From Marimonas arenosa (lineage in GTDB: Bacteria; Pseudomonadota; Alphaproteobacteria; Rhodobacterales; Rhodobacteraceae): a stretch of DNA of 64,000 nt. The stretch spans positions 592,427 through 656,426 of the forward strand of contig NZ_JANHAX010000003.1 in assembly GCF_030848945.1 (NCBI RefSeq). The letters run 5' to 3'. A program made the translations under genes and the position numbers. The notes under the pieces were generated by a model. That model was not told the DNA's origin and did no database searches. It worked only from the letters and a program-made list of their open reading frames with translations. Shown piece by piece: positions 45,668 through 54,179 of this stretch. Position 1 is the stretch's first letter. Each line of letters begins with the position of its first letter.

Positions 45668-46939
45668 GTGGAACGCCAACAAGACCTGGAGCAGATCGCC
45701 GCACAACTGGATGAGTATCTCAGCACACGCGAAGTGCCTCCGCATTTCCGGGACTGGGGCGCGCGGCTGATCGATCACCTTCGCCGTCCGATCCGTATCG
45801 TGGTGACGGGCCTGCCGGGTAGCGGAAAATCGTCGCTGATCAACATGATGCTGGAGCGCCAGGTGATCGGGGGGTCGGACGGGGTGCCGGTGCTTGATGT
45901 CACCTTCGGACCCGAGGAACAGGTTCTGTTCGAACTGGAGAACGGTAAGACCGTCGAACGAGACGGGCTGCTGGTCGATGCTTCGCCGCCGCGCGGGGTA
46001 ATTCGGGCACAGCAGATGCTGCCGCAACCATCGTTGCAAGGGCAGAGCTATCGCGAACTTGGCCTCGGCCAGGCGCCGGAGATCAGCAAGCGTATTCTCG
46101 CCGCGGCACTCAAAGATGCCGATATGGTGCTGTGGTGCACGAATTCCTTCGGTGAAAACGAACAACTCCTCTGGTCCAGCGTGCCCGACGAGATCAAGGA
46201 TCACAGTTTCCTGGTCATCACCCGTGCCGATCGGCAAATGATGTGGGGCGTGCTGTCCGAGACCCTCGAGACGCTGGATCCGATCGTGAGCGAGGAGTTC
46301 CTGGGGATGTACCCGGTCGCCACGCTGCAGGCACTGAGCGCGCTCAGCGCACAGCAGGAACCAGACGCTCAACTTTGGAGTTCGAGCGGTGGCAAGAGCC
46401 TGTGCGACGAAATCGCCGCCCAGGTGGCTTCAGGGCGGTCCGCCGATATCGACCAGGCCCAGATGCTGCTGACGCAACTGACCGAGGGCAAGTGGCCGAC
46501 GCGGGCGGGTGCCGCCTCGGTGGCTGCCAAGGTGTCGTCGGACGCCGCCGAAGCGAGGGCGAACGGCGCCGGGATCTCTCCGTCGGCCGGTGCAGAGGTT
46601 GGGATGCAGCCGGCCGCCGGAACACAGTTGATCCTCGATAGCGCGGTGAAGATCCTCACCGCCAGTGGAAAGGAACTCCTGCGCGAGATTGACGGCGAGG
46701 CGGCGGTTGATACCGATGCGGTGCTGGAGCGCTGCGCGGCAACCATCGGCGCACTGTCGTCGCACCTGCACGAGACATTGTCCGACGACCCAGCCTTGCA
46801 GCAGGCGCAGGACAGCGCCCGGGAAGGCGAGGAGATGCTGATGCTGTTTCAACTCGAGCGTGGCGAAGATGCGGCACTCGATGCGGTGACGCTTTTACTG
46901 CAGATGCGCAAGGAGTTGAGTATACGAGAATCGGCCTGA
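45668..46939 (+). CDS. P-loop GTPase of the kinase-GTPase operon (first of three)
   Basis: A 423-aa protein starting at a GTG with GAGGTGA 3 bases upstream. The G domain has G1 GLPGSGKS (residues 48-55) and G4 TRAD (185-188), with WCTNSFGENEQLLW before it. The usual G3 DxxG is replaced by DASPPRG (104-110), so hydrolysis may be slow or need a partner. The C-terminal half (about 290-423) is helical and Ala-rich, ending in a Glu-rich coiled segment. No membrane helix is seen. It sits 49 bases after the phosphatase. I do not recognise a named family; it is nearest to the dynamin/YjdA-like GTPases in style. Confidence 0.75.
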   Translation: MERQQDLEQIAAQLDEYLSTREVPPHFRDWGARLIDHLRRPIRIVVTGLPGSGKSSLINMMLERQVIGGSDGVPVLDVTFGPEEQVLFELENGKTVERDGLLVDASPPRGVIRAQQMLPQPSLQGQSYRELGLGQAPEISKRILAAALKDADMVLWCTNSFGENEQLLWSSVPDEIKDHSFLVITRADRQMMWGVLSETLETLDPIVSEEFLGMYPVATLQALSALSAQQEPDAQLWSSSGGKSLCDEIAAQVASGRSADIDQAQMLLTQLTEGKWPTRAGAASVAAKVSSDAAEARANGAGISPSAGAEVGMQPAAGTQLILDSAVKILTASGKELLREIDGEAAVDTDAVLERCAATIGALSSHLHETLSDDPALQQAQDSAREGEEMLMLFQLERGEDAALDAVTLLLQMRKELSIRESA

Positions 46940-47091
46940 TCGGACGACAGTTTTTCTTCCGCGAAGCGGCCAAAATCTTAACACATTGTCGTGCCAGATT
47001 GTGGAAGCAAACAGTGTTGGTGTCGGGCGGTTCCCGGTCCTGGACGATGACAGAAGGGTTTGGAAAACCACGCCATGGTCAAAGGTAAGAA

Positions 47092-49164
47092 ATGAACATC
47101 GAAGCAGATATCGTTCCCACGACTGAAATCAGGGCCTCGGCGCGGCCGACGAACCTGCGCGCCGGCATGGACGACCTGGCCGCGTTTGCCGATCGCGCCC
47201 GTCAACTGGGCGAGGCGCTCGATTCGCTGTCGCAGGTGGCCGAGAAAGGCGCCGCGCGGTCGGTAAAGCGTCTCAAGGACCAACTTGACGAGTTCGAGCC
47301 GAGTGTGACGATCCTGGGTCAAGTCAAATCCGGCAAGACCTCGCTGATCAATGCCATGGCCGGTTGGGCCGATCTGCTTCCCGCCGACGTGAATCCGTGG
47401 ACCTCGGTGGTGACCTCGCTGCATCTCGAACCGGGCCGCAGCCGCAAGGAGACCGGCGCGCGCTTCCAGTTCATGGCCGAGGACGAATGGAACCGGCTGA
47501 CCACCAAGGGCGGTCGCATGGGCGAGCTTGCGGGGCGCGCCGGTGCCGACAGTGAGCTGCAGAAGCTGCAGGCCCAGGTCGAAATGATCCGCGAGAAATC
47601 ACGCGCCCGTCTGGGGCGGAATTTCGAACTGCTCATGGGGCAAAAGCACGAATACGGTTATTTCGACAAGAACCTGCTCGAGCGCTACATCTGCCTCGGC
47701 GACGACTTTGACCTCGAAGAGGGTTCAGATGCCGCGGGCACGGGCGATGAACAAGGCCGCTTTGCCGACATTACCCGTTCGGCCGATCTCTATCTCAATT
47801 GCCAGACGGTGCCGTTCCGGATGTGCCTGCGCGATACGCCGGGCGTGAACGACACCTTCCTGCTGCGCGAGCAGATCACCATCAAGGCGGTGCGCGACAG
47901 CCGTCTATGTGTGGTCGTGCTGTCGGCCGGTCAGGCGCTGACTTCGGTCGATATGGGGCTGATCCGGCTGATCTCGAACCTGAATTCGCGCGACGTGATC
48001 ATCTTCGTCAACCGCATCGACGAACTGCCGGATCCGGCCAACCAGATCGCCGAGATCGAAGACAGTATCCGCCAGACCCTGAAGGACCATCACGGGCCAC
48101 ATGACACCGAAATCGTCTTCGGCAGCGCCTATTGGGCCAACAAAGCCCTGACCGGCGAATTGCAGGAGATGACCGAGGATCATTCCAAGACCCTGCTCGA
48201 CTGGGCCGCTGCCAACCTCACGCCGGGTCGTAGCGACCAGTCGCCGGCCAACATGGTCTGGGACCTGTCGGGTGTGCCGGCGCTTTTGAACGCGATTTCA
48301 CAGCGGGCGGTGGTGCATCTCGGCGATCCTTGCCTGACCGAGATCGCCAGTGCGGCGGTAACCGTCGCCACCAGTCAGGCGGCGTCGAAATCGATCCGGT
48401 TGCACGCGCAGAAATCGGCCACGCCGGTCAGCGGAAAGGAACTGCTCGCCGGGTTCGATCGCGTCGAACAGAAGAGCCTTGCCGCGCTCGATGCCGAACT
48501 GGAGCGGCTCATGGTCGACTACCAGCAGCGGGCCGACCGCGCCCATGCCACCTTTGTCGACCGCGCTACGCATTCGCTGATCAAGCACCTTGAGGACTGG
48601 GGTGAACATGTGGTCTGGGAGTATGATCCTTCGGGTCTGCGCATCCTGTTGCGTTCGGCGCATTCGCTGTTGGGGTCTCGTTCGCAAACCGCGGCCAAGA
48701 AACTCTATGAACAGGCCATCCGTGATATCGCTGAGTTGTTGGTGAGCGGATTTGGCGATGCCGTCGAGGGGATCCAGATCGGCATTCCCGATGTCCCCGA
48801 GACCCCGCCGCCGGTGGCGCTGGGCCAGACCATCGCACTGGATTTCAACGATGGCTGGTGGGTGAACTGGTGGCGCCGTAAGCGCGGCTATGCCGCTTTC
48901 GCCAAACAGTTCAAGCAGCTCATTGCATCGGAAACCGAACAGTTCATGGTCCAGATGAAAGAGGATCAGCCGGCGGAAAACCGCGCTGTGCTGATGGGAA
49001 AATTGCAGGCCGAGTTCGACGGGTACCGCAACATTCTCTACGACCTGATTGAAAACGCCAGCGCCGACCGCGACCTGAAGGCCGAACTGTCCGGCGAGGA
49101 CGAGAGCCGGCAGCGCGAGGTTCTGGACGGGGCACTGACAACTCTGAGGGCATTCGCAGCATGA
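47092..49164 (+). CDS. Dynamin-like large GTPase (second of three)
   Basis: A 690-aa protein. The G domain has G1 GQVKSGKT (76-83), a G2-region threonine in NPWTSVVT, G3 DTPG (248-251) and G4 NRID (307-310), in the spacing of bacterial dynamin-like proteins. Helical stalk-like regions flank it (residues 25-70 and about 430-680). Residues 589-598 (WWVNWWRRKR) form a tryptophan/arginine cluster like a membrane-inserting paddle. No true transmembrane helix is present, so any membrane contact is peripheral. It has a good ribosome site (AAAGGTAAG), and its end overlaps the third GTPase by 4 bases. Membrane remodelling is inferred from family only. Confidence 0.85.
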   Translation: MNIEADIVPTTEIRASARPTNLRAGMDDLAAFADRARQLGEALDSLSQVAEKGAARSVKRLKDQLDEFEPSVTILGQVKSGKTSLINAMAGWADLLPADVNPWTSVVTSLHLEPGRSRKETGARFQFMAEDEWNRLTTKGGRMGELAGRAGADSELQKLQAQVEMIREKSRARLGRNFELLMGQKHEYGYFDKNLLERYICLGDDFDLEEGSDAAGTGDEQGRFADITRSADLYLNCQTVPFRMCLRDTPGVNDTFLLREQITIKAVRDSRLCVVVLSAGQALTSVDMGLIRLISNLNSRDVIIFVNRIDELPDPANQIAEIEDSIRQTLKDHHGPHDTEIVFGSAYWANKALTGELQEMTEDHSKTLLDWAAANLTPGRSDQSPANMVWDLSGVPALLNAISQRAVVHLGDPCLTEIASAAVTVATSQAASKSIRLHAQKSATPVSGKELLAGFDRVEQKSLAALDAELERLMVDYQQRADRAHATFVDRATHSLIKHLEDWGEHVVWEYDPSGLRILLRSAHSLLGSRSQTAAKKLYEQAIRDIAELLVSGFGDAVEGIQIGIPDVPETPPPVALGQTIALDFNDGWWVNWWRRKRGYAAFAKQFKQLIASETEQFMVQMKEDQPAENRAVLMGKLQAEFDGYRNILYDLIENASADRDLKAELSGEDESRQREVLDGALTTLRAFAA

Positions 49165-50132
49165 TGTACGATACAGGCACCCAAGCAGCCCCGGCCGAGG
49201 CCGTGACCCCGAAAACAAAACGCAAACCGCGGGTCGCGCTGATGGGCGAATTCAGCGCCGGCAAGAGCACGTTGTCGAACATGCTGCTTGGTGAAGAACC
49301 GTTTCCGGTCAAGGTTACCGCCACCCGGCTGCCGCCGGTCTGGGCGAGCTATGGGGAAAGTGCTGCTTTCACCGTGGATCATGACGGCAACGAAGCGCCG
49401 CTTGACCTCGCCGATCTGTCGTCGGTCGATATTGAGGAAACAGCGTTGATCCGGCTGCACCGGGAAACCGACATTCTCGAACTCTGTGACCTGATCGACA
49501 TGCCGGGGGTGTCGGATCCGAACATGCCGGCTGATGTCTGGTTGAACATGATCGATCAGGTCGATCTGGTGATCTGGTGCACCCATGCCAATCAGGCCTG
49601 GCGCCAGTCGGAAGCGGCGATCTGGGAGCAGATCGCCGGCCAGACCACCGGCGACAATATCTTGTTGGTCACCCAGATCGACAAAATCCGCAACGAGCGC
49701 GACCGCGACCGGGTAATGACCCGCGTGCGCAAGGAAACCGATGGGCTGTTCGCCGGCGTCTATCCGGTGTCGCTGCTTCGGGTGTTCGAGGCTGGTGATG
49801 ATTTTGACGTGAGCCAGGAAGCCGGCACAGCGGCCTTTCTCGAGCACCTGGTCGAGATCCTGATGAAGCCGGTGGCGACACGGCCGAAGCATGAGATGTC
49901 CTGGGATGTGCGGCCAGAGCTACCGCGGGGCGACGCCGCCAAAGGCCCTGCCGGGGCGCCGGTCCGGGTGACGGCGTCGGACGAGGAAACGTCTGCTGCG
50001 GCTTTGGCCGATAGTGGTAGCAGCGCGCCGGACCCAGCCGGAGGATCGGCGCAGATCGTGCCGCGCCGGGTGCGCCGCGCCGACGGAGATGGACAGGAGC
50101 GTCCGCCACAGGAGGAGTCGGTGCATGGCTAG
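49161..50132 (+). CDS. Small dynamin-type GTPase (third of three)
   Basis: A 323-aa protein. G1 GEFSAGKS (29-36) is the version typical of bacterial dynamin-like GTPases; G3 DMPG (113-116) and G4 TQID (171-174) complete the site. The G domain takes up residues 24-235. The last 85 residues are Pro/Ala/Asp-rich, low-complexity and probably disordered. It begins inside the end of the larger GTPase gene (4-base overlap), so the two products are likely made in fixed ratio and may form heteromers, as paired bacterial dynamins do. Confidence 0.83.
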   Translation: MMYDTGTQAAPAEAVTPKTKRKPRVALMGEFSAGKSTLSNMLLGEEPFPVKVTATRLPPVWASYGESAAFTVDHDGNEAPLDLADLSSVDIEETALIRLHRETDILELCDLIDMPGVSDPNMPADVWLNMIDQVDLVIWCTHANQAWRQSEAAIWEQIAGQTTGDNILLVTQIDKIRNERDRDRVMTRVRKETDGLFAGVYPVSLLRVFEAGDDFDVSQEAGTAAFLEHLVEILMKPVATRPKHEMSWDVRPELPRGDAAKGPAGAPVRVTASDEETSAAALADSGSSAPDPAGGSAQIVPRRVRRADGDGQERPPQEESVHG

Positions 50133-50189
50133 GGGCAATGTGCAGCCAGATCGCGGGCCTTGCAGCCGTTGGGCCGGGAGGGGGCGTGT

Positions 50190-50567
50190 ATGACGATCGC
50201 ACAGGGCCTTGACGATCTGCGAGCAAACCACCCCGGTTGCAGGCTGGCGGCTTTCGGCGATCTCGGGACCCGCCTGATCTTGCGCACCAGTACCGACGAG
50301 ACGCACCCGCAGGAATTCCTCGATTTGATCTGCGTCCAGGCGGCGCAGAATTTTAGTCTGAGCGACAAGGTTCGTCCCGCCGATGCCGACCCAGAAACCG
50401 CTGGCCGCGAAGTGGTCGTCATGACCTCGCGGGATGTGCGGGTGATCGTGCGCTCGACCGACAACCCGTCGGATTTTGTCTGCTGCATTTGCGAGACCGG
50501 CACCTCTGTTGAGGACGTGGCGGTGGATGCCGCGGCCGTGCTGCACAAGTTAGCGGTGGGCTCATGA
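50190..50567 (+). CDS. Probable Roadblock/LC7-type small protein
   Basis: A 125-aa protein. The pattern is helix (IAQGLDDLRANHPG), strands (CRLAAFGDLGTRLILRTS), helix (EFLDLICVQAAQNF), three strands (EVVVMTSRDVRVIVRSTD, FVCCICETG) and a final helix (VEDVAVDAAAVLHKLA). This is the layout of Roadblock/LC7 (MglB-like) domains, which dimerise and regulate small GTPases. The match is by fold pattern, so confidence is moderate. ATG at 50190 has GGGAGGGGG upstream and is preferred over 50160. It overlaps the next gene by 4 bases. Confidence 0.55.
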   Translation: MTIAQGLDDLRANHPGCRLAAFGDLGTRLILRTSTDETHPQEFLDLICVQAAQNFSLSDKVRPADADPETAGREVVVMTSRDVRVIVRSTDNPSDFVCCICETGTSVEDVAVDAAAVLHKLAVGS

Positions 50568-51358
50568 TGGCGAAGCTCTCGCATCCCCGGAAGGCCAAAC
50601 AGCCCGACGCCCATGCCCCCCTTCGCCAGATCGCCGAACGTCTGGCGGCCGATTCGGCCGGGGACGACGTGGCGGCCGAGGCCAACACGTTTGCGGATCT
50701 GATTGCCATGATCGCCCGCGAGATCGACGAAACCGTGCTGCCGCGCAAGGTCGCCCTGGTTCGCGATGGTCGCGAGATTGCCATTCTCACACTTTCCAAC
50801 CGGCGGCTGGTGAAGCTTAAATCTGGTGGTCAAAAAGGGGTAGGTGATGCGGCGCCCGGCAAGGCCGCCGCGGTTTTCGCTCGCCGGCTTCAGACGATCT
50901 GGGAGAGCGGCGACGCCCCGGTACGTCTGCGCCTGACGGGCCGGGCCGAGGGATTCTCGGTCAGCGAGGCGAGCTGCTCGGCACGTGATCTGCTGGAGGC
51001 CGCAGAGCAACCGGCGACCCATGCCGACGCGGTGGTGTTCCTTGCCGAACTGCAGGCTCGGGCCGCGACACTCCTGGTCCGAGAGAGCGACGAGGCGACC
51101 CCGAAAACAGACGGTGAGACCGCCCATTTCGAAGCGCTGCGGGTGATCGACCGCGAACTCGCCGGCGCCGTCGCGGGCAAGGGGGCGTCGGCTGCGTTGC
51201 GGCAGACGTCGGCCAGGCCCAGCTTCACGGTTCTGCCCTATGGCGACGGTTTGCGAGTCGTGATGGCACGTGAAGGTGAAGGGCTGGTTCTCGGTGTGGT
51301 CGATGCCTCCGAGACCACCGCGTTGATGGATGCCTGGCACGCGGCTTTCCGTACCTGA
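50564..51358 (+). CDS. Unrecognised protein, last gene of the kinase-GTPase operon
   Basis: A 264-aa soluble protein. The first 60 residues are charged and helical. A strand-rich part follows (KVALVRDGREIAILTLSNRRLVKLKS), then a helical part with RAATLLVRESDEATP, and a C-terminal sheet-helix segment (SFTVLPYGDGLRVVMAREGE, LVLGVVDASETTALMDAWHA) that again recalls Roadblock-like strands. No catalytic motif, signal peptide or membrane helix is seen. Its 4-base overlap with the Roadblock-like gene suggests the two products act together. Confidence 0.8.
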   Translation: MMAKLSHPRKAKQPDAHAPLRQIAERLAADSAGDDVAAEANTFADLIAMIAREIDETVLPRKVALVRDGREIAILTLSNRRLVKLKSGGQKGVGDAAPGKAAAVFARRLQTIWESGDAPVRLRLTGRAEGFSVSEASCSARDLLEAAEQPATHADAVVFLAELQARAATLLVRESDEATPKTDGETAHFEALRVIDRELAGAVAGKGASAALRQTSARPSFTVLPYGDGLRVVMAREGEGLVLGVVDASETTALMDAWHAAFRT

Positions 51359-51609
51359 TCTGACGACTGCCGCACTGCCCTTTCAGATCCGTTTCTGGGT
51401 TTTCGGGCCGAACAAGTGGACCTGGCGCTCGGTCGGGCAGGGCGTGTCGGGCTGCCGGTTTCGTCGTTCTGGGTGCCATTCGAAAACGACCGGAACAACC
51501 CGTTGGCGGGATCACTGCTGTGCGTTCGAGTGAAGGTAAGGGGCAAAAGTTAAAGGTTTTTGGCCACAAGGTGCGGTCAAGGCCCGGTGCGGCAAGTCTT
51601 CTGGCGTCG
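51359..51609. other. Convergent intergenic region, no gene recognised
   Basis: This stretch lies between the end of the kinase-GTPase operon and the end of the DUF2794 gene. No terminator with a clear T-run was found on either strand. Confidence 0.4.
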
Positions 51610-51951
51610 CTATTCCACCGGCCGGATCAGCTTGCGTTCCAGCACGCGCAGCACGGTCCGCAGATCATGGCCGCGGCGCAAGATCTGGCCGTCCATGCCG
51701 ACGACACAGTATTGCCCCTGCCGGTTGCGCAGTTTCGGCCTTTTTTCAATGCGATAGAGCGGATGTTCGGCGGTGCGGCGGAACACCGAGAAGATCGCGG
51801 CGTCCTTCAGGCAGGAGATACCGTAGTCGCGCCATTCGCCGGCGGCGACCATGCGGCCATACAGCGACAGGATCACGCTGAGTTCGGTGCGGTGAAAGGA
51901 TACCTGTGCAGACTGCGCCCCGGGAAAGGGGGTGGGATTCTGAACGTTCAT
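51610..51951 (-). CDS. DUF2794 domain protein
   Basis: A 113-aa protein typical of alphaproteobacteria. Family motifs: VSFHRTELSVILSLYGRMVA, AGEWRDYGISCLKDAAIFSV, FRRTAEHPLYRIEKRP and the end RGHDLRTVLRVLERKL. Function is not established. It stands alone on the minus strand. Confidence 0.9.
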   Translation of the reverse strand: MNVQNPTPFPGAQSAQVSFHRTELSVILSLYGRMVAAGEWRDYGISCLKDAAIFSVFRRTAEHPLYRIEKRPKLRNRQGQYCVVGMDGQILRRGHDLRTVLRVLERKLIRPVE

Positions 51952-52338
51952 AACAACAGTTTGCGCCGTTTTTGGGGGAAATCAAGCTTTTGCTTAAGTC
52001 GTCGCATCGGCGGGTTAACAGGTTAATGGGAGCGCCCAGCGGCGGTATGGCAAGCCGGCTGGCACTTTGGCTGGCAGTCTGTCTGGCGCACGGTGGGGTA
52101 AGATCTGACCCGTTTCCAGGTTAACGGTGCGTGCGGACGGTCACGATGCGCCGGATGTTTCCGGAACCGGTTTGGGCGGTCTTCGCCCCTTCCACGCCGA
52201 GGCCGGGTGCAGAAAGTGGGGATTGTAAAGGCACGGCCCGTCGATGCGCGGCTTGAGCCTGACCTCGGCCAATGTCCGCTCCAGGCCAATTTCGGCGTTG
52301 CCCGACCCTGTCTGCGTCGCGGTTCCCCTCGGGCGTTC
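51952..52338. other. Intergenic region between DUF2794 and imuB, no gene recognised
   Basis: About 390 bases. The imuB frame continues for about 65 codons past its TGA, but without a start or any family resemblance. Error-prone polymerase dnaE2, which commonly follows imuB, is not here. The left part is AT-rich (GTTAACAGGTTAAT near 52013) and should hold the DUF2794 promoter. Confidence 0.4.
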
Positions 52339-53991
52339 TCATGCGAAACTTCCCTGACAGAACCATCCCGGCGACAGCGCCGCGCCATGGGCGAAATAGA
52401 GCCACAGGCGATCACCGCGGGCGGTCGTCACCTGCCAGTAATCGCGGGTGCCGCTCTGCCAGTCGGGATCGTCAAACCACCATTCCGGCGCGATGCGCTC
52501 CGGGCCGATGGCCGAGACCAGGGTATGATCCTGTCCGCGCCAGCGGAAGCGGGTGGCCGGGTTGGGCGTGTCGGGCGCCATCACCGGCTCGGGTCGCCAC
52601 AAGAGCAGCGGGCGCGGTGGTGTGGTGCGCGCGGGCCAGGACCCGCAGGGGGCGGACCAGCCGGCTGAAAGCACCTGTGAACTTTTCTCGGGCAGGTGGC
52701 TGTCGCCCGGGTGGCGGCGGGTGATCGCCTCCATCCCCACCCGGGCGCCGAGGCGGCTGATCAGGTCATCGAGCCCCTGGCCGCTGTCGCGCCGGGTCTC
52801 GGAGCGGCGGGCGGCGGGGACGAAGCCGGCATGGGTGCGTGGCGTGGCCTCGGTGTGGGTCGCCTCGAGCCGCAGCATGTCAATGCCGAAGCCCGGGTCG
52901 ATTTCGGGCAGTTTCATCGCCAGCAGTGGGCGGAGGCGGTCGGGGTCGGTGCCGGGCCGGGCGAGGGTGGCGGAGATGGCCTGCATGGTGCCATCGGTGA
53001 GGAAGGCCTGAAGCCGGACGGTGCGGGCGGCACGGCCCTTGTCGTCGAGCATCGTGCAGAGCCGGGGCAGCAGGCGGTCGAGCCCGGCGAGGATGTCGCC
53101 TTCGAGCCCGATCGGCTCGGGCAGCGACAGCCGGGTGGCGAATCGGGTGTCGGGGCGCGCCGGGGTGACGGGTTCTGGCACGGCGCCGAGCGCCTGGTCG
53201 AGCCGCAGCACCAGCCCCTTGCCGAAGCGCCGGGCGAGGCCGGCGCGGGGCTGCCCGATGAGATCGCCGACGCGGCGCAGGCCCAGCCGGGTGAGGGCCT
53301 GGGTGGTCTCGGGGTCGAGCCGCAGGGCGGCAACGGGCAGGGGAGCGAGCGCGCTGTGGGTCTGACCGGTCGGGGCGATGCGATCCTGCGGAGCAGTGGG
53401 GGGCAGGGCGCTGGGGGCGGTTCCGCCGCGGGTCCAGTGACGGCGCGCGGCGCGCGAGCGGGTGGCGCGGGCCTCCTGGTCGATGGCATCGCCCGAGCGG
53501 GCCTGTCCCGGGTCGCGCCCGGCAAACCGTGCCAGCGCCCAGGCGCCGCCACGGGTATCGGCGAGACCGGTCCGGGCGGTGAGGCCGAGGGCGGTGGCGT
53601 CCTCTTCGATCTTGGCGAGCAGCGCTGCTTCGCCGCCGAAGAGATGGGTGCAGCCGGTGACATCGAGGATCAGCCCGTCCTCGCCATCCTCGCCGACCCA
53701 GGGCGAGAAGCGCGTGGCCCAGCGCCTGAGCGTGGTCAGGAACGTCGCCTCGGCGGGGGCATTGCGCAGACGGGTCAGCAGGGCCGGGCACATCGCCATG
53801 GCGTCGCGCAGCGGCTGGCCGGGGCGCAGCCCGTCCGCGACGGCGGCCGGCGACAGCGACGAGAGCACCTGCATCTGCCCGGTCTCGCGCACCACCGCGA
53901 AGGGTGCCGCGGGGTCGAGCCGGTCGCGGCGGATCAGCCGTTCGGCGCCGAGGGCGGGAAACCAGAGCGAGAGGATGCGGCGGGCGGGCAT
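52339..53991 (-). CDS. imuB: Y-family polymerase-like mutasome protein ImuB
   Basis: A 550-aa protein. It begins RRILSLWFPALGAERLIRRD, as ImuB does, and continues with the Y-family palm and little-finger-like regions (DGLILDVTGCTHLFGGEAAL; GLTARTGLADTRGGAWALAR; RVGDLIGQPRAGLARRFG). ImuB usually lacks the polymerase acidic triad and acts as a beta-clamp adaptor for DnaE2 in damage-induced mutagenesis. The C-terminal domain ends in ERIAPEWWFDDPDWQSGTRD in parts. A LexA box lies 18 bases upstream of the ATG. Neither imuA nor dnaE2 is beside it, which is unusual. Codon use is very GC-rich and makes long antisense frames. Confidence 0.93.
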   Translation of the reverse strand: MPARRILSLWFPALGAERLIRRDRLDPAAPFAVVRETGQMQVLSSLSPAAVADGLRPGQPLRDAMAMCPALLTRLRNAPAEATFLTTLRRWATRFSPWVGEDGEDGLILDVTGCTHLFGGEAALLAKIEEDATALGLTARTGLADTRGGAWALARFAGRDPGQARSGDAIDQEARATRSRAARRHWTRGGTAPSALPPTAPQDRIAPTGQTHSALAPLPVAALRLDPETTQALTRLGLRRVGDLIGQPRAGLARRFGKGLVLRLDQALGAVPEPVTPARPDTRFATRLSLPEPIGLEGDILAGLDRLLPRLCTMLDDKGRAARTVRLQAFLTDGTMQAISATLARPGTDPDRLRPLLAMKLPEIDPGFGIDMLRLEATHTEATPRTHAGFVPAARRSETRRDSGQGLDDLISRLGARVGMEAITRRHPGDSHLPEKSSQVLSAGWSAPCGSWPARTTPPRPLLLWRPEPVMAPDTPNPATRFRWRGQDHTLVSAIGPERIAPEWWFDDPDWQSGTRDYWQVTTARGDRLWLYFAHGAALSPGWFCQGSFA

Positions 53992-54008
53992 GGGGCGGCA
54001 GGCAACAT

Positions 54009-54023
54009 GTTCGTGATTTGTTC
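54009..54023. promoter_or_regulatory. LexA (SOS) box upstream of imuB
   Basis: On the minus strand this reads GAAC-AAATCAC-GAAC, which is the alphaproteobacterial LexA consensus GAAC-N7-GAAC without mismatch. It ends 18 bases before the imuB ATG, where LexA would block transcription. The imu mutasome is a known SOS target, so the match is meaningful. Confidence 0.85.
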
Positions 54024-54179
54024 TTACTCTGCCGCGAGTCGGGGGCGGAGTCGAGGGGGAGGGCGTTTTGATACGACTTGGATCGGCGATTCACGCACCG
54101 TTTGCCGAAGGCCTACTGAAAGCTGTCTCCAAATGCGCATCAACGGGCGGCGGACAACCTGTCGAAAAGCTTTGCGACG

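Noticed and set aside
52140..52338. In-frame continuation of imuB for about 65 codons past the stop, as a dnaE2 remnant
   Set aside because: It has no start codon of its own and no resemblance to either end of DnaE2; ImuB already ends normally.
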